Numbered from the stretch's first letter, positions 10,715 to 23,282 are shown. The stretch: DNA of 64,000 bases from Heracleum sosnowskyi (GCA_030848705.1 JAUIZM010000012.1:3846679-3910678), one strand, 5' to 3'. Numbers and translations: made by a program. The notes: generated from the letters alone by a model not told the origin.

Positions 10715-12138
10715 ATGTCTGATCGTTCTGCTCAACGTCTCCAGAAAATGAATCAAGCGTCTAAAAGAGGTATCACCATTCGTTCTTCTCATATGTCTCT
10801 TCAAGATATGATTTTAGAACGTAGTGATGATTATCCTTCTGTTTCGCATTTAGATTCATTCGATTTTAGCAATAAATTTCACGAAATCGACTTGATTAGG
10901 GACTATAATAAAATGTATAGGATTAAGTCCCCCTATAGGTTAGTTCCAGCCAGCCCAGGGGACCGTTCCTGCCATTGGCGTCCTGATGCTCTATGCATTT
11001 ATAAGGATGCCATTGTTGCGGGACTCAGGTTTCCCTTTCATGAGTTCATTCCCAGGCTTTTGGCTGATGTTGGGATTAACCCTTGCCAACTTCCTCCAAA
11101 CGTCTGGAGAATCATTAATTGTTTCATTGTTCTTTGCTTGAAGAACAATTTCCCTCTTTCTGTTGCCTTATTTAGGAAAAAATTCCAATTTAAAAATATC
11201 TCTGCAATTACTTTGGGTTGGGTCTATATCAACCATCGACCTTCCACTCCTCCCATTTTTCATCCAAAATCCATCCCCGATAATAACCCAAGATGGAAAA
11301 ATGAATTTATGTATTTAGTTTGGGAAGGAGGGGATTGGGGTACCCTTTTCCGCAGATCTTTTAGTAGGGTCTCGGATGGTAGTCCCGGTAATATAATTCT
11401 GAATGATGAGGAGGCCCATGCCTATGCCGAGCTCACAAAAGATGATTATGCTACAACGGCTAGGGTGCTCCTGGATGAGTTCCAGCTTAAGTCCTTGGGA
11501 CTTTCAAACGTTTCTGATAAGGGTAATTCTCACCTCATATTTTCCTTTATCTATTTAAGATTATCTTATACCAACTGTTTCTTTCCTTGTGTTTTTTTGC
11601 AGCTGCGGTCTTTATTAACAAGACCAACGAGCCCCAAGATGGAGAAACAGCAAGAATGAAGAGGGCTCGTCTGGGAGTTAAGGATCCCCGCGCTTCAAGT
11701 GTCCCAACTTTTATAAGGCCTCATGTGGACCTTACTGATGAGGTTGAGGGTCCTTCCTCGGCCAAAAGCTCAGTTTGGCGCCCCAATTGGGGTCTTAGGA
11801 AGAAAGACACCGTAGTAGGGGTGTCTAAGCATGCTGTGGAATGGTCTTATCATTCCCTGACTCCTTGTGATTACAAGGACTTTTTCTCCAACTCCACCAT
11901 AGAGGGAGTAGAGCACGCAGGCTCTCAAGCTATTGCTGCTGTACGTTATTTTCTTCCTTTTTCTTTGTAGTTTACTAATGTATTTCAAGTTTTTATTTTG
12001 TATTGACTTGTAGCTTGTTTGTAGGTTAATGCCAACTACCAAGGGGCTCTCTTTCAAGCCAAGCCTTGGCGCTCATCTTCTGAGGCCAACCAAGGCAAGT
12101 TTGAGAAGTCCCAGGAGGAGGTGCGCTCGCTGAAAGTG
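10715..12138 (+). pseudogene. Putative gypsy-type transposon protein (Transposase_28 family), 3' truncated, three exons
   Basis: I read three exons. Exon 1 is 10715-11522. An intron with donor GTAATT (11523) and acceptor TTTTTTTGCAG ends at 11602, and exon 2 is 11603-11940. A second intron with donor GTACGT ends at the acceptor TTGTAG (12024), and exon 3 runs from 12025 to about 12138. Phases join cleanly (1, then 0). The product starts MSDRSAQRLQ. Residues about 95-190 (DALCIYKDAIVAGLRFPF, WRIINCFIVLCLKNN) resemble the plant 'putative gypsy type transposon' domain. The later part looks coiled-coil prone (KFEKSQEEVRSLK). Codons stop matching at the copia junction, so the C-terminus is lost. 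Biochemical function is unknown for the family. No stop was seen in the retained exons. Confidence 0.75.
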
Positions 12139-13164
12139 TGGAGTCATGTGGTATGACGCACCAGAGTCAATTATCCACTCATGATTAGAATCAACAACAG
12201 CTTGACATGAGATCATACCAGAAAAATGGTAGTCTAGCTCATCATCTATTTCAGGAGGCTTGGAACTATTTATTTGCAGATGTGGGACAAGCTGAGCTAG
12301 CTGTTCGAGTTGCTGAGGTATGAAGAGAAGGCCGGATGCAGGTGATACAGGAACAGAGCAAACATTTGTTGATGTAGATGCATCAAGTGCAGTAGCATCC
12401 ATTCTATGTGGTGGTGGTTTATTGGCAGAAGACCAACGAAGAGCAGCTTGGGGTCTGGTTCTATTGGGTTGTTGATTTGGAGAGTGTTTTGGATGCCAAC
12501 GAGGGAATCCAATAACAGTCCAACACCTATCACTGCTGTGACCTTTAACTTTACAAGCCGAGCAAAACAGTGATCTTTCTTGTGGTATTGTCTTGCTATA
12601 CATCGCAGAAAGATCAGGGTCAGACACTACAGAAGTCAAAAGAGTTTTCTGGGCTTCTTCTTGTTGCAATACAGCAATAGCATGTTCTACAGTTGGCAGG
12701 GGTTGTATCATTAGTAACTGACTTCGTTGAGCACCATAGATCTCATTTACACCATTAAGAAATTGAAAGAGTCTCGCTTCTTCCTTCTGCAACTCTATGA
12801 TTGCTAGCAGTTTTTTGATTTCCTCGGTAGGGCTAATAATTACAGGAAGAATGTTTATTGAATCGAGTTCCTCCCACAAGGTCTTCATTGTCGTATAGTA
12901 TTCATTCACAGTGGCAGTATGTTGTCTCACCTCATAGAGATCTTTGCTTAGCTTATACTTCCGAGAGCCATTTGTTAGAGTAAACCTTTTTTCAAGATTT
13001 TTCCACATTTCACAAGCATTAGTCATATACATAATAGACTTTCTAACAGTTGGAGATACATTACCAGTGATCCAAGCTATCACCATGTTGTTGCACGTTT
13101 CCAACATCTCGGCTTTATTTTCATCATCTACCGGTTTTGTCACTGTTCCATTGACAAATCCCAA
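12139..13164 (-). pseudogene. Copia gag-protease fragment, interrupted by gypsy-2
   Basis: An uninterrupted minus-strand frame from LGFVNGTVTKP (cut at 13164 by gypsy-2) through a copia-type Gag. It has a zinc knuckle CSACKVKGHSSDRC (CX2CX4HX4C) and ends at the protease active-site region EWIIDSGASYHMT. The next codons (from about 12138) belong to the other-strand Transposase_28-type gene, so integrase, reverse transcriptase, RNase H and the 3' LTR are missing. The N-terminus lies across gypsy-2 at 25921-26002. No internal stop is seen, which suggests a fairly recent break. Confidence 0.85.
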
Positions 13165-16100
13165 TGTAATATCCCCAAATTTCTATAATAATTAAAACCT
13201 TGATGAATAGTAATTTCCACTGATGAATAGTAAAATTCCTGAGGAAAAGTTTTTCACCACCCTATGTAGGTGACATGGAATGAATGTTTCGAAGTTATAT
13301 TATTGATGTATAAGGAGAATAAGTGAATGCAAATGCAATCAGAATCAGAAGATTCCCATTCGAGTTTTAAATCACTATTCACTGGACAGTTAAGGACGTA
13401 TTGATTTGATCGTTTTAAGAAAGTATGAGGAATGAGAAATACATGATCATACCTTAAACCAAGGTGAGAAACCTAAGATTATATATTAGACAAAGTTAAT
13501 GGAAGGATAAAGGAAGTACCCTAGCTTTGGTACAGAGAAACGTCTTTAAAACCACTGGAAACTATCGCGAAACAAAAGCGTAATAAATTATGGATTAAAC
13601 CCTAACCAAAGAAGGAGTATTATATGAGATCATCAAGTGCAATATATAAAAGAATTGAGGGTGCAAAGGATGACATAAGCATGATGCAAGGAGATGACAT
13701 AAGCATGACCAAGTGATGACAAGGTGATGAATCACCACCTTGTCACCACTTTCACCACCACCACACATCCAAAATGAGCCTTGTCATTGGTGACCAAGCT
13801 TGTTTTTAACCACACAAATTAATTACAAAGTCTTGAGGTTAATTAGACAAAGCCAAAAGAAAAGAAAAACAAAAGAAAACAAATCAAGAAGAGAAGTATT
13901 CTTCAAGAACACCATTCGGCTATTTCATTTCTTCAAGGGCTTAAAAATTTTGCTCATACTTCCACTCAACCATAATTCTTGATCTTGGGCTCTAAATCAC
14001 CCTCATCCTATATCCAAGGTAGATCTCTAATCTTAGCCTCATCCATGGATCATAACTTGATCAAAAATGGATTCAAAGTTGATGATGAATAGTGATGTGA
14101 ATAGTAACCTCATAGAATCTTGATTTGTTTTGACGATTTTAGGTTTGATTTACATAGTTAAGGAGCAAGGAAGGATATATCATCCATATATAGTCTTTTT
14201 TAAGCTCCAAGGAAGGTATAAAACTTCTTTCTTTTTAAGATTCTTGCTTGATCTAGTAAGTTAGAAGTGTTTGATTAGAACCATGTTAAGATAAGGCATG
14301 TATGCATGATTTTAAGCATGTTTAATGATTGATTTGTGGATGAACTTGTGAAATAGAGGGTGACCTTATTTGGACAGTTAAATGGTAGTATAGACTTGAG
14401 TTTGATTGGTGGTTGGTTAATGGTTGATTGTAGTCTGGTTGGAGTGTTTTAAAACACGGGAAGTACGCATAAGCGCCGTTACCATGTCGGATTTTACTTA
14501 GGTAGTTTAGACAGAAACCATGACTGCAAAACAGGGCATAAACTTGAGGTTTCTGACCATGAGCATGTAGGCTCTGTTTCCTAGATTACTTTGGCGAAAG
14601 AATCGTATCGTTTTGATTTACGGTTTAGGAGTAGCGTCCGTTTTAGTAAAAGCGGTTTCGCGTAACGAGATAGTTCATTGTATGAACTTTGAGATAGGGA
14701 TCAAGCCCTTTAAAATTGGAATTGGATTGAGATATTAAAATGGATACTAGTATGTATAATAAGGAAAGGAAGCCTAGAAGAGTTCGAGTTAAAAATATGA
14801 GTTGGTGATTTTATAAAAATACGCGAACGAAAGTTGCGCGAGTGAAATACCCTTAAGGGGATGGTTTAAAACAAGGAAATGGTAAAGTAAAAGAACTTGG
14901 GATTTGTGAATGGTTTTCACCCAAGCTTTTGACTTAGAGGTTTACGGAACGTCATGAGGTTATAGAAGACCGAGAGCGAGACGTTTAATTTTCATTGGTA
15001 GAACTGTAGTGCTTGAGTAATAGCACATTAAATGGTTCTAGGGGACTGACTGCGAATTCTGTATCTTATTATAGATCGACGCGCACACTCTCAAGCCCCC
15101 ACTACCACACTACCAAGACCCCAAGGCAAGTTTTCAAACCCTGTACCATATAATGATGCTGTTGTGATATGTGTTGTGATATTGCTACATATGCTGCTTT
15201 ATGCTGAAAAATAATGTGAAACTGTTTTGCTTTGTAAAAAGCTGTATAAGGTTTATATGCTAGCTAAGTACTAGATATATACCAAGGTTGAGGATTAAAG
15301 ACTCTAAGTATAGAGTACTAGTACGATGGCTTTAAAAACTTAGACCGGGAGTCAAATTATTAATTATTTTTAAACTACTGTCAAAGGCTGGAAGGTTCCA
15401 GGGACAGTTATGTTTTAAATGCTTATTAAATATTCCAATATCTATATTATGGGATATTTAAGGTGAGATATTTGAATAATATTATAATAAATATTATTTA
15501 AATATTATTTAAATAAAGTGAATATTATTATTTTTAAATATTCACTTAAGTGTTTATATTGAATAATAATTCAATATTTATTAATTGATTATTATTTAAT
15601 TAAGTGAATATTATTTTGAATATTCACTTAAGTAGTTATATTGAATAAAAATTTAATATTTATTATTTGAGTATTTATTAAATACTCCAAAAATGATTTC
15701 AAATCATAGAACCTTATTATATGATCCAAGGTTCTATTATTTACACAAAAATATAAATTTCTGATTTTCAGAAAAGGTATTAAAATAGAGATTCCCAACT
15801 ATTATTTTAAGATAGTTAAAGGTAATTAAATGCAAACAATATTATTTCCAACTCCTCGAAAACTGGGAATCTAGTTCAAGAATTCGAGGACAGTGATTTA
15901 CTTCCACTGTTCCTCTAAAGTATCTATAACTAGGGGATTGCTCCCCCATTCAAATAAGAGTTTTTCAACTCACTGAACTCTGATATTTCAATAAACTCCC
16001 TGGTCATGATTTCAAAATATGTAGTAATCATCGGTAGTCTCGTTGACTAATGTCAACCCACACTTTGACTTACTCCTTTCAATTACTCTGGAGTAAGGTA

Positions 16101-17202
16101 TCCTGAGCAGTTACAAAGTTTTGACGAGTATTTGTACTCGGGGAAAAATGGAATTAAATTCCGATTTCCGTTTCATTAATATTTTTCATCATGGGAATTG
16201 GAAAGGTCTACACGGCAATGAAATAGGTGTCGGGGTAGTGCCAAAATTATCAAGGCTTACCCGGTGATGAAATAGGCCCGAGGTAGTGATCTCTTGCGTG
16301 CTAAGGCTTACCCGGTGATGAAATAGGCCCGGGGTAGTGATCTCTTAGCACAATGGCCCGTATGCGGTCAGGGTGATAACCGAACAGGAAGTCGTCCTTC
16401 TACTAGTAGAAAAGAAAAGTTACGATACAACGGCTGATCACCGTGTATCGGGTGTTCCAGTACATTCCCTTCCCTCCATTTGGAGTTGAGCTGCACATTG
16501 TAACAAAAGCCTAGGCGCGGAGTTACTGATAATGTGACAGTAATAAGAAATGATGTTCCTCATACAGTAGTCGTACTGTATGGTATGTTTTGACGAAAAG
16601 AGAAATAAATATATCATTCTGTATACGAATGAAGTTTTAAAGGTTTTCCTTTATGATATAAGCTTACTTATATGCTTATGCTGAATTGTATTATTGCTGG
16701 GCCAAGTGCTCACTCTTGCTTTTTCTTTCTATACATATATATCACAACACAACAGCTAGAGTAGATGGCCAGGATTCGCCGTACCGCTCGGAAGCGCGTC
16801 AGGGACATACAGGCCGCCTGTAACATGGTTGTTACAGAGGATCAGGTAGAAGTCCTGAGTTGGTTCGGAGTGTAACTCTTGTTGCTCCGGTTTAATTATA
16901 AGTATCACTTATGTATATTAATGAACAAGAACAAACTTTTGCGCTACCCTGTGATTTCACATAGAAATCACATTGGTAGTAGGTTGCAGTATTTTACTTT
17001 TGGGTTGTAATAACTTTAATTTGTGGATTATATGACTACTGTATTGTAAGTTCGTTTCTGAGACATAACTGGCGTGAGTATATTGATGGTGGGGTCACCA
17101 TGTGTGATGATTTATTGTTTTATAGTTCAAGTATTAAGTGTTTGTACGGAACAAGGGATCGTGACAACCCAGATCTCCGACCCCGGGTCTGGGGGTGTTA
17201 CA
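13165..17202 (+). mobile_element. 5' LTR of gypsy-2 (Tekay-like, 4,038 bp)
   Basis: Starts TGTAATATCCCC and ends GGGGGTGTTACA. It contains GATGAATAGTAA repeats (13202, 13222), a TATA box (13644), an AT-rich hairpin region (15440-15665) and a roughly 51-bp repeat built on AAGGCTTACCCGGTGATGA (about 16200-16350). It differs from the 3' LTR by only about a dozen substitutions over the shared 2.6 kb, so the element is young. The 3' copy lacks the segment equivalent to 13691-15130. Confidence 0.95.
13644..13653 (+). promoter_or_regulatory. TATA box of gypsy-2 5' LTR
   Basis: TATATAAAAG, repeated exactly at 23801-23810 in the 3' LTR. It is the best candidate for the start of element transcription, which would place R near 13680. 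Confidence 0.6.
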
Positions 17203-17206
17203 GAAA

Positions 17207-17219
17207 TGGCATCAGAGCC
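17207..17219 (+). promoter_or_regulatory. Primer binding site of gypsy-2 (initiator-Met tRNA)
   Basis: TGGCATCAGAGCC begins 4 bp after the 5' LTR. It matches the complement of the initiator methionine tRNA 3' end (TGGTATCAGAGC) with one T to C change. Priming by tRNA-iMet is standard for this lineage. Confidence 0.85.
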
Positions 17220-17467
17220 TATAGTTATTAATCTCAGAAACGATAGGGCGTTAGGAATAATAAATGCAACTATAATAATAAGAAGAACTCCCATCGAGTT
17301 CATGGTTGGGCTACCAGATGTAGCACCGACTGTTAAAACCCGCAAGGGAACTTTGATTACACAGTATAGTAACCTAGTTTTCGCTTGTATAGGTATTCGC
17401 GACCGAGGAGGCTGATGACTTTGAGACCCAGCACGACGAGGCTCTGCTGGCGGCTGATGACGACCCC

Positions 17468-18046
17468 ATGGACGACCCCATGGAGGATCCCGAGGAGGAT
17501 ATTGAGGACCCGGACGAGGATCCGGAAGAGGACCCCACGACTGTGTTTGACTTTCCTACTTCTCCTATTCTCTCTCTTGAGGGATATTCGACTGATGATG
17601 ATGATTCCACTGAGGGGGATCAGGTTGTACCTAATGTAGCCACTACGGATGATGATGAGACTTCTGAGGGATATGAGGAGGACCAGGCTATGACTGATCC
17701 AGACACACCTCCTCCCTCACCTACTGGAGTACCTACTGTGATCCATAACTGGATGATTGGCCGGCTGACCACTGACTTGGCAGCGGCAGAGGCTAGAGCT
17801 GATGAGTTGAGGAGACAGTTGGCAGCGGAGAGAGAGATCCGTCGTTCTTATCAGTACGGGATAAGGTGTATGACTCCTATGGAGATGAGACTTGAGATTT
17901 CCCGCATTGAGTGGCGAGCTATGGTCCGCATGAGAGGCATGCCTGTTATTGCTGAGGGACTGGTACCCCGACTAGCCACCGAGAGGATTTGGGCAGATGC
18001 TATGGCGCGTGTCAGGAACCTGACCCGCTCGGATGGGGACACTTGA
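17468..18046 (+). CDS. Extra ORF between PBS and gag of gypsy-2
   Basis: A 192-codon ORF starting at the first in-frame ATG; the frame is open from about 17394. The N-terminal 85 residues are extremely acidic (MDDPMEDPEEDIEDPDEDPE, then DDDD and EGYEED runs). The middle is an Ala/Glu/Arg-rich probable coiled coil (LAAAEARADELRRQLAAERE), followed by a basic helix-rich C-terminus ending RNLTRSDGDT. It is followed by about 530 bp of non-coding sequence before gag. I do not recognise the family. Because the element is young and the frame is intact, it may be a genuine accessory ORF, but it could also be a chance frame in GC-richer leader DNA. Confidence 0.5.
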   Translation: MDDPMEDPEEDIEDPDEDPEEDPTTVFDFPTSPILSLEGYSTDDDDSTEGDQVVPNVATTDDDETSEGYEEDQAMTDPDTPPPSPTGVPTVIHNWMIGRLTTDLAAAEARADELRRQLAAEREIRRSYQYGIRCMTPMEMRLEISRIEWRAMVRMRGMPVIAEGLVPRLATERIWADAMARVRNLTRSDGDT

Positions 18047-18416
18047 TAGGTGATAGATAGCTTAGTTCTCTAAACTCAGATGGCCGTTAGTAGTGCCAGT
18101 TTTTGTGGATGGTTCCGATGTATAGTAGTATCCTTTCTGAGTTAGAGATAGGCTAATCAGACTGACGTAGCAGATGTTGACAGGTTGACTGGTAGTACTT
18201 AGCTTTTGACTGTTGTACGGATGATGTATTTCAGCGATGTATTCGCTTTTGATGGAACTTAGTTTCGGTACCTCGTGACTTTATGTCACTTATGTATATA
18301 TTTGTACCTTTCAGTTTCTTTAAAGCTTTCAGTCTTAAATTTGATATCCCCTTCTATTTCAATTATTTTACAAGTTATTAGTTTTGACATAAAAACTGTG
18401 CAACCCCCATTTGGAA

Positions 18417-18441
18417 AATATATATATATATATATATATAT
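18417..18441. repeat. (AT)n microsatellite
   Basis: A TA dinucleotide run in the gypsy-2 leader between the extra ORF and gag. Confidence 0.9.
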
Positions 18442-18579
18442 TTACATATAAAAAGGGTTTTGTGTGAGCAAGGATGATTTCCAAGATTTTCATCAAGGAC
18501 TCAATTGATTCAACCACCTATTCTTTTAAAAAGAAACAAATGGGTTTAATAAAAGTTTTTGTTTAAAAACATCAGGAAA

Positions 18580-21500
18580 ATGCCACCCCGACGTATGGGA
18601 ACCCGAGCACGCCTTGCCAATTCTGCGGCTCAGGGTAGTGTTAACCAGGGAGAGGAAAAGCAAGATTTTTGTAATGAGGGAGAAAACTCAGACTTCCATG
18701 AGATGGAAGAACAAAACCATGAGGGAGAAGAGTATGAAGGAAGCGGAGATGATGATGATTACAATGAGTTTGATGATCAGGACTACGAAGAGGAAGAGTA
18801 TGAGAGTACTCAGAATGTAGAGGTCCCCGGTGGAAACCCGATGGACCAATTTATGCACCTACTCCGACAGAATTTGAACCAACATCCACCGCCACCTCCA
18901 CCAGGCCCCAATACTGCGGGGCATAGTGCTTTTAAGGCTTTTAAGTCTTTAGGACCCCCGGAATTTCAGGGATCTGCTGACCCTGTTGAGGCAAGAGCTT
19001 GGTTGAAGGAAATGGAAAAATCTTTTGAAATCCTAGGTATTGAGGAAGCCCAAAAGACCGTCTTTGCTACTTACCTCCTGAAAGGAGAGGCTAACTACTG
19101 GTGGGAATCAAAGAAGAACCTAGAAACCAATACCGTTGTTACCTGGGCAAGGTTTACTACTTTATTTCTGGAAAAGTATTTCCCTGTGTTCATGGAAGCA
19201 CAAATGGAAAGGAAGTTTTTGGAACTAAAACAGGATAACATGACTGTGGCAGAATATGAGGCCAAGTTTACTGAATTGTCTAGGTTTGTGCCAGATTTTG
19301 TAAATACTGACTTGAAGAGGTCAAGGAGGTTTCAGCAAGGGCTGAAACAATGGATTCAGAATAGAGTAGCAGTGTTGGAATTAACGGACTATGCGTCGCT
19401 AGTGCAAAAGGCAACCATAGTGGAAGCAGGTAGTGAGCAAAGTCAGAAAGGAAGAGAAGAGAAAAAGAGGAAGTTTGGTAGTCAAGGAGGAAGCTCGGTG
19501 AACAAGAGCTTTCCAGTAAGGACATTTGGAGGGACCAGGTCTCAGCCATTAAGGAATTTAGGATTCAGGAAACCAGAGAATAAGAGTCTAAGCCAGGGCG
19601 GCAGACAGACTGGAGTGTCCCGTTTTAATCAACCTCGACCCCCACTACCTGACTGCAAAACTTGTGGAAGAAAACACCTGGGAGAATGTGCCCTAAAGTC
19701 GGTAACCTGCTTCACGTGCAACAAGACAGGGCATTACTCCAACTCCTGCCCCCAAAGCAATCAGAAGTGTTTTCAATGTGGAAAATTAGGACACGTGAAA
19801 AGAGACTACCCTATGGCAAACCCTGCCGGCTCGAGAATCAGTGGAGCCGCCTCTAACAAACCCCCAACTGCTAGAACTTTCAACATGACGGTGAAAGACG
19901 CCGTAAGGGACACTAATGTGATAGCAGGTACCCTTTTACTCAACACCGTCAATGCAAATGTTTTATTTGATTCGGGAGCTACCAAGTCTTTTATTTCGAG
20001 GGATTTCGCGAGTCGGTTAAGACTTAGGGCGAAACAATTGAACGAAGTATTAGAGGTAGAAATAGCGAATCAGGAAGTAATTCCAGTTGATGAAATATAC
20101 ATAGACTGTAGCCTAGTGATAGAAGGTCAACAGTTTCGTGTAGATTTGGTTCCATTTAAATTAGGGGAATTTGATGTTATTCTGGGAATGGATTGGTTGT
20201 CGAGCAATGGTGCTCAGATAGATTGTGAAAGAAAGAAAGTTTGGATTAAAACATCCGAAGGGCGGGAGGTCGTGTTCAAGGGACAACGACAAACCTGTAA
20301 GTTTTTAACCATGGCCCAAACCAAGAGGTTGTTGCGGCATGGGTGTGAGGCTTATTTAGCCTATGTGATAGATACAAATCGAGAGGTTCCTAAGCTACAA
20401 AATATTCCTATAGTTAATGAATTTGAAGACGTATTTCCGGAAGACCTTCCGGGATTACCACCTGATAGGGAGATAGAATTCGCTATCGAATTAGCTCCAG
20501 GGACGGCGCCAGTTTCAAAGGCCCCGTACAGGTTAGCTCCGGTAGAAATGAAAGAGTTAGCTAGTCAATTGCAGGAATTGCTAGATAAGGGAATGATAAG
20601 ACCCAGTGTGTCACCCTGGGGTGCACCAGTACTGTTTGTGAAAAAGAAGGATGGTAGTTTGATATTGTGTATAGACTACCGCGAACTAAACAAGTTGACC
20701 ATTAAGAACCGATATCCTTTACCAAGAATTGATGATTTGTTTGACCAGTTGAAAGATGCGGTTTACTTCTCCAAGATTGACCTGAGGACTGGATATCACC
20801 AGTTAAAGATAAAACCTGAAGATATACCCAAGACTGCATTTCGCACGAGGTATGGACACTATGAGTTCTTAGTAATGTCGTTCGGGCTAACAAATGCCCC
20901 AGCAGCCTTCATGGACCTAATGAATAGAGTCTTTAAGCAATACTTGGATAAGTGTGTCATAGTTTTATTGATGATATTTTAGTCTACTCCAAGACCGAGG
21001 AGGAACACGCAGAACACTTGAGAATAGTGTTAGAGACTTTGAGGAAGGAAAGACTTTATGCTAAGTTTTCCAAGTGTGAATTTTGGCTGAGAGAAGTACA
21101 GTTTCTAGGCCATGTAGTCAGCAGTGATGGAGTGCTAGTTGACCCTGCTAAGATAGAAGCTGTTTCAAATTGGGACAGGCTGACCACCCCGACTGAGGTG
21201 AGAAGTTTTATAGGCTTAGCCGGGTATTATCGAAGATTTGTAAAAGATTTTGCTAAGATAGCAGCCCCACTGACCCGACTGACCCGAAAGACTGAGAAGT
21301 TTGAGTGGACTGAGAAATGTGAAAAGAGTTTTCAGGAATTGAAAAGGAGGCTAGTTACTGCCCCTGTACTGGCACTGCCAGATGGAAAAGGGAATTTTGT
21401 GATCTATAGTGACGCATCACACAAAGGGTTAGGATGCGTGCTTATGCAACACGAAAGGGTGATTGCATATGCTTCTAGGTAGTTAAAAGAATATGAGAGT

Positions 21501-23282
21501 AGATACCCTACCCATGATTTGGAACTAGCAGCCATAGTTTTCGCCTTAAAGATTTGGAGGCATTACTTATATGGGGAAAAGTGTGAGATCTACACAGACC
21601 ATAAGAGCCTTAAGTACATTTTCACTCAGAAAGAGCTCAATATAAGACAGAGGAGATGGTTAGAATTAATCAAGGATTATGATTGCGAAATTCTTTACCA
21701 CCCAGGGAAGGCCAATGTGGTGGCCGATGCCCTTAGTAGGAAGGAGAGACTCAAAATGATAACCTCCTCAGAGAAGCTAATCCAAGAGTTTGAAAAAATG
21801 GAGATTGAGGTTAAAATAACCGGAGATGGCACAGAGAAACTATTTGAGATCGCACTACAATCAGAATTGCTGCAAAAGATCAAATTAAGTCAAGAACGCA
21901 TGATGAGCAAAGGCAAAGAGCTAATGACAGGAGAGGAATTAAGGACTGAGAGAGACGGTAAGGGAGTTATGAGGTATACTTACCGAATTTGGATTCCTAA
22001 TGATCAGGAATTAAAAGACGAGATTCTACATGAGAGTCATAGCTCAAGATATTCAATTCACCCGGGAAGTACCAAGATGTATAGGGATTTAAAGGAATAT
22101 TATTGGTGGCCTAACATGAAAAAGGACGTAACCGAGTGGGTAAGCAAATGCTTGACCTGCCAAAGAGTAAAGGCAGAACACCAAAGACCCGGTGGACTCT
22201 TAAGACCCCTAGAGATTCCAGAATGGAAATGGGAACAAATAGCCATGGACTTCGTAGTAGGATTGCCACGAACCAAAGCTAATCACGACGCCATCTGGGT
22301 AATAGTAGACCGGTTGACAAAGTCAGCCCATTTTCTTCCGATTAATGAAAGATACACTATCGATAGGCTAGTGGATATTTACATGAAAGAAATTGTGGCG
22401 AGACATGGAGTTCCAGTCTCCATTATGTCAGACAGAGACCCTAGATTTAACTCCAGATTTTGGAGAAGCTTTCAAGAGTGTGTAGGAACCAAGCTAAACA
22501 TGAGTACCGCTTACCATCCCCAGACGGATGGTCAAAGTGAGAGGACTATCCAAACCTTAGAGGATATGTTGAGAGTTTGTGCCATAGATTTCAAAGGAAA
22601 TTGGGATGATCACCTACCCCTGATAGAGTTTTCCTACAACAACAGTTTTCATGCAAGTATCGGGATGCCCCCGTATGAAGCCTTGTATGGAAGGAGATGT
22701 CGATCACCCTTGTATTGGGATGAAGTTGGAGAGCGAAAAATGCTCAGACCCGAAATGGTCCAACAGACTAAGGATGCAATAGACCTTATCAGAGGACAGC
22801 TGGTATCAGCCCAAGACAGACAGAAGAAATATGCAGACTTGGCCCGAAAGGACAAGGAATACGAAGTGGGAGATCTTGTGTTGTTGAAAGTATCTCCGTG
22901 GAAAGGATTGATGAGATTCGGAAAGAAAGGGAAATTGAGCCCTAGATATATTGGACCGTTTGAGATCTTGAGATGCATCGAGGAAGTAGCTTACGAGCTA
23001 GCCTTGCCCCCAAATCTGCAGCAAGTTCACAATGTGTTCCATGTGTCCATGTTAAGGAAGTACAATCCGGATGCCAGACACGTGGTGGAATACGAACAAG
23101 TAGATATACAACCAGACCTGTCCTATATAGAGCAACCTGTAGAAATCATTGACCGCAAGGATCAAGTGCTAAGGAATAAGGTTATAAAGTTGGTCAGAGT
23201 TTTGTAGAAAAATCATAATGTTGAAGAATCCACTTGGGAACTGGAGAGCGCAATGCTAGAAAAGTACCCTCATCTATTTTGA
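18580..23282 (+). pseudogene. Gypsy-2 gag-pol polyprotein (Tekay-like chromovirus), broken
   Basis: One long frame encodes Gag and Pol of a Ty3/gypsy retrotransposon. Order: acidic N-terminus; Gag core (about 18940-19400); CCHC knuckles (CKTCGRKHLGEC, CFTCNKTGHYSNSC, and a third whose final Cys is Tyr, CFQCGKLGHVKRDY); protease (LFDSGATKSFIS); reverse transcriptase (IDYRELNKLT, KIDLRTGYHQ); RNase H (IYSDASHKGLG); integrase with an HHCC-type region, a DDE core and the AYHPQTDGQSER block; chromodomain-like tail. Breaks: a 1-bp loss in the reverse transcriptase catalytic FIDD motif (about 20962-20966), TAG for Gln at 21480-21482, and TAG for Trp in the tail at 23205-23207. The frame would end at 23282. 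Start ATG at 18580 (MPPRRMGTRA) follows the usual Gag start. Confidence 0.95.

Noticed and set aside
12297..13195. Additional short ORFs within the copia gag fragment on either strand
   Set aside because: Overlap the longer, motif-supported gag frame in other phases.
16200..16350. CRISPR-like direct repeats
   Set aside because: Only two to three 51-bp units inside an LTR of a plant genome, duplicated in the other LTR; an ordinary tandem repeat.
17127..17610. Ser-rich and other ORFs opposite or overlapping the extra ORF of gypsy-2
   Set aside because: Shadow frames of the acidic coding region and of the LTR end.
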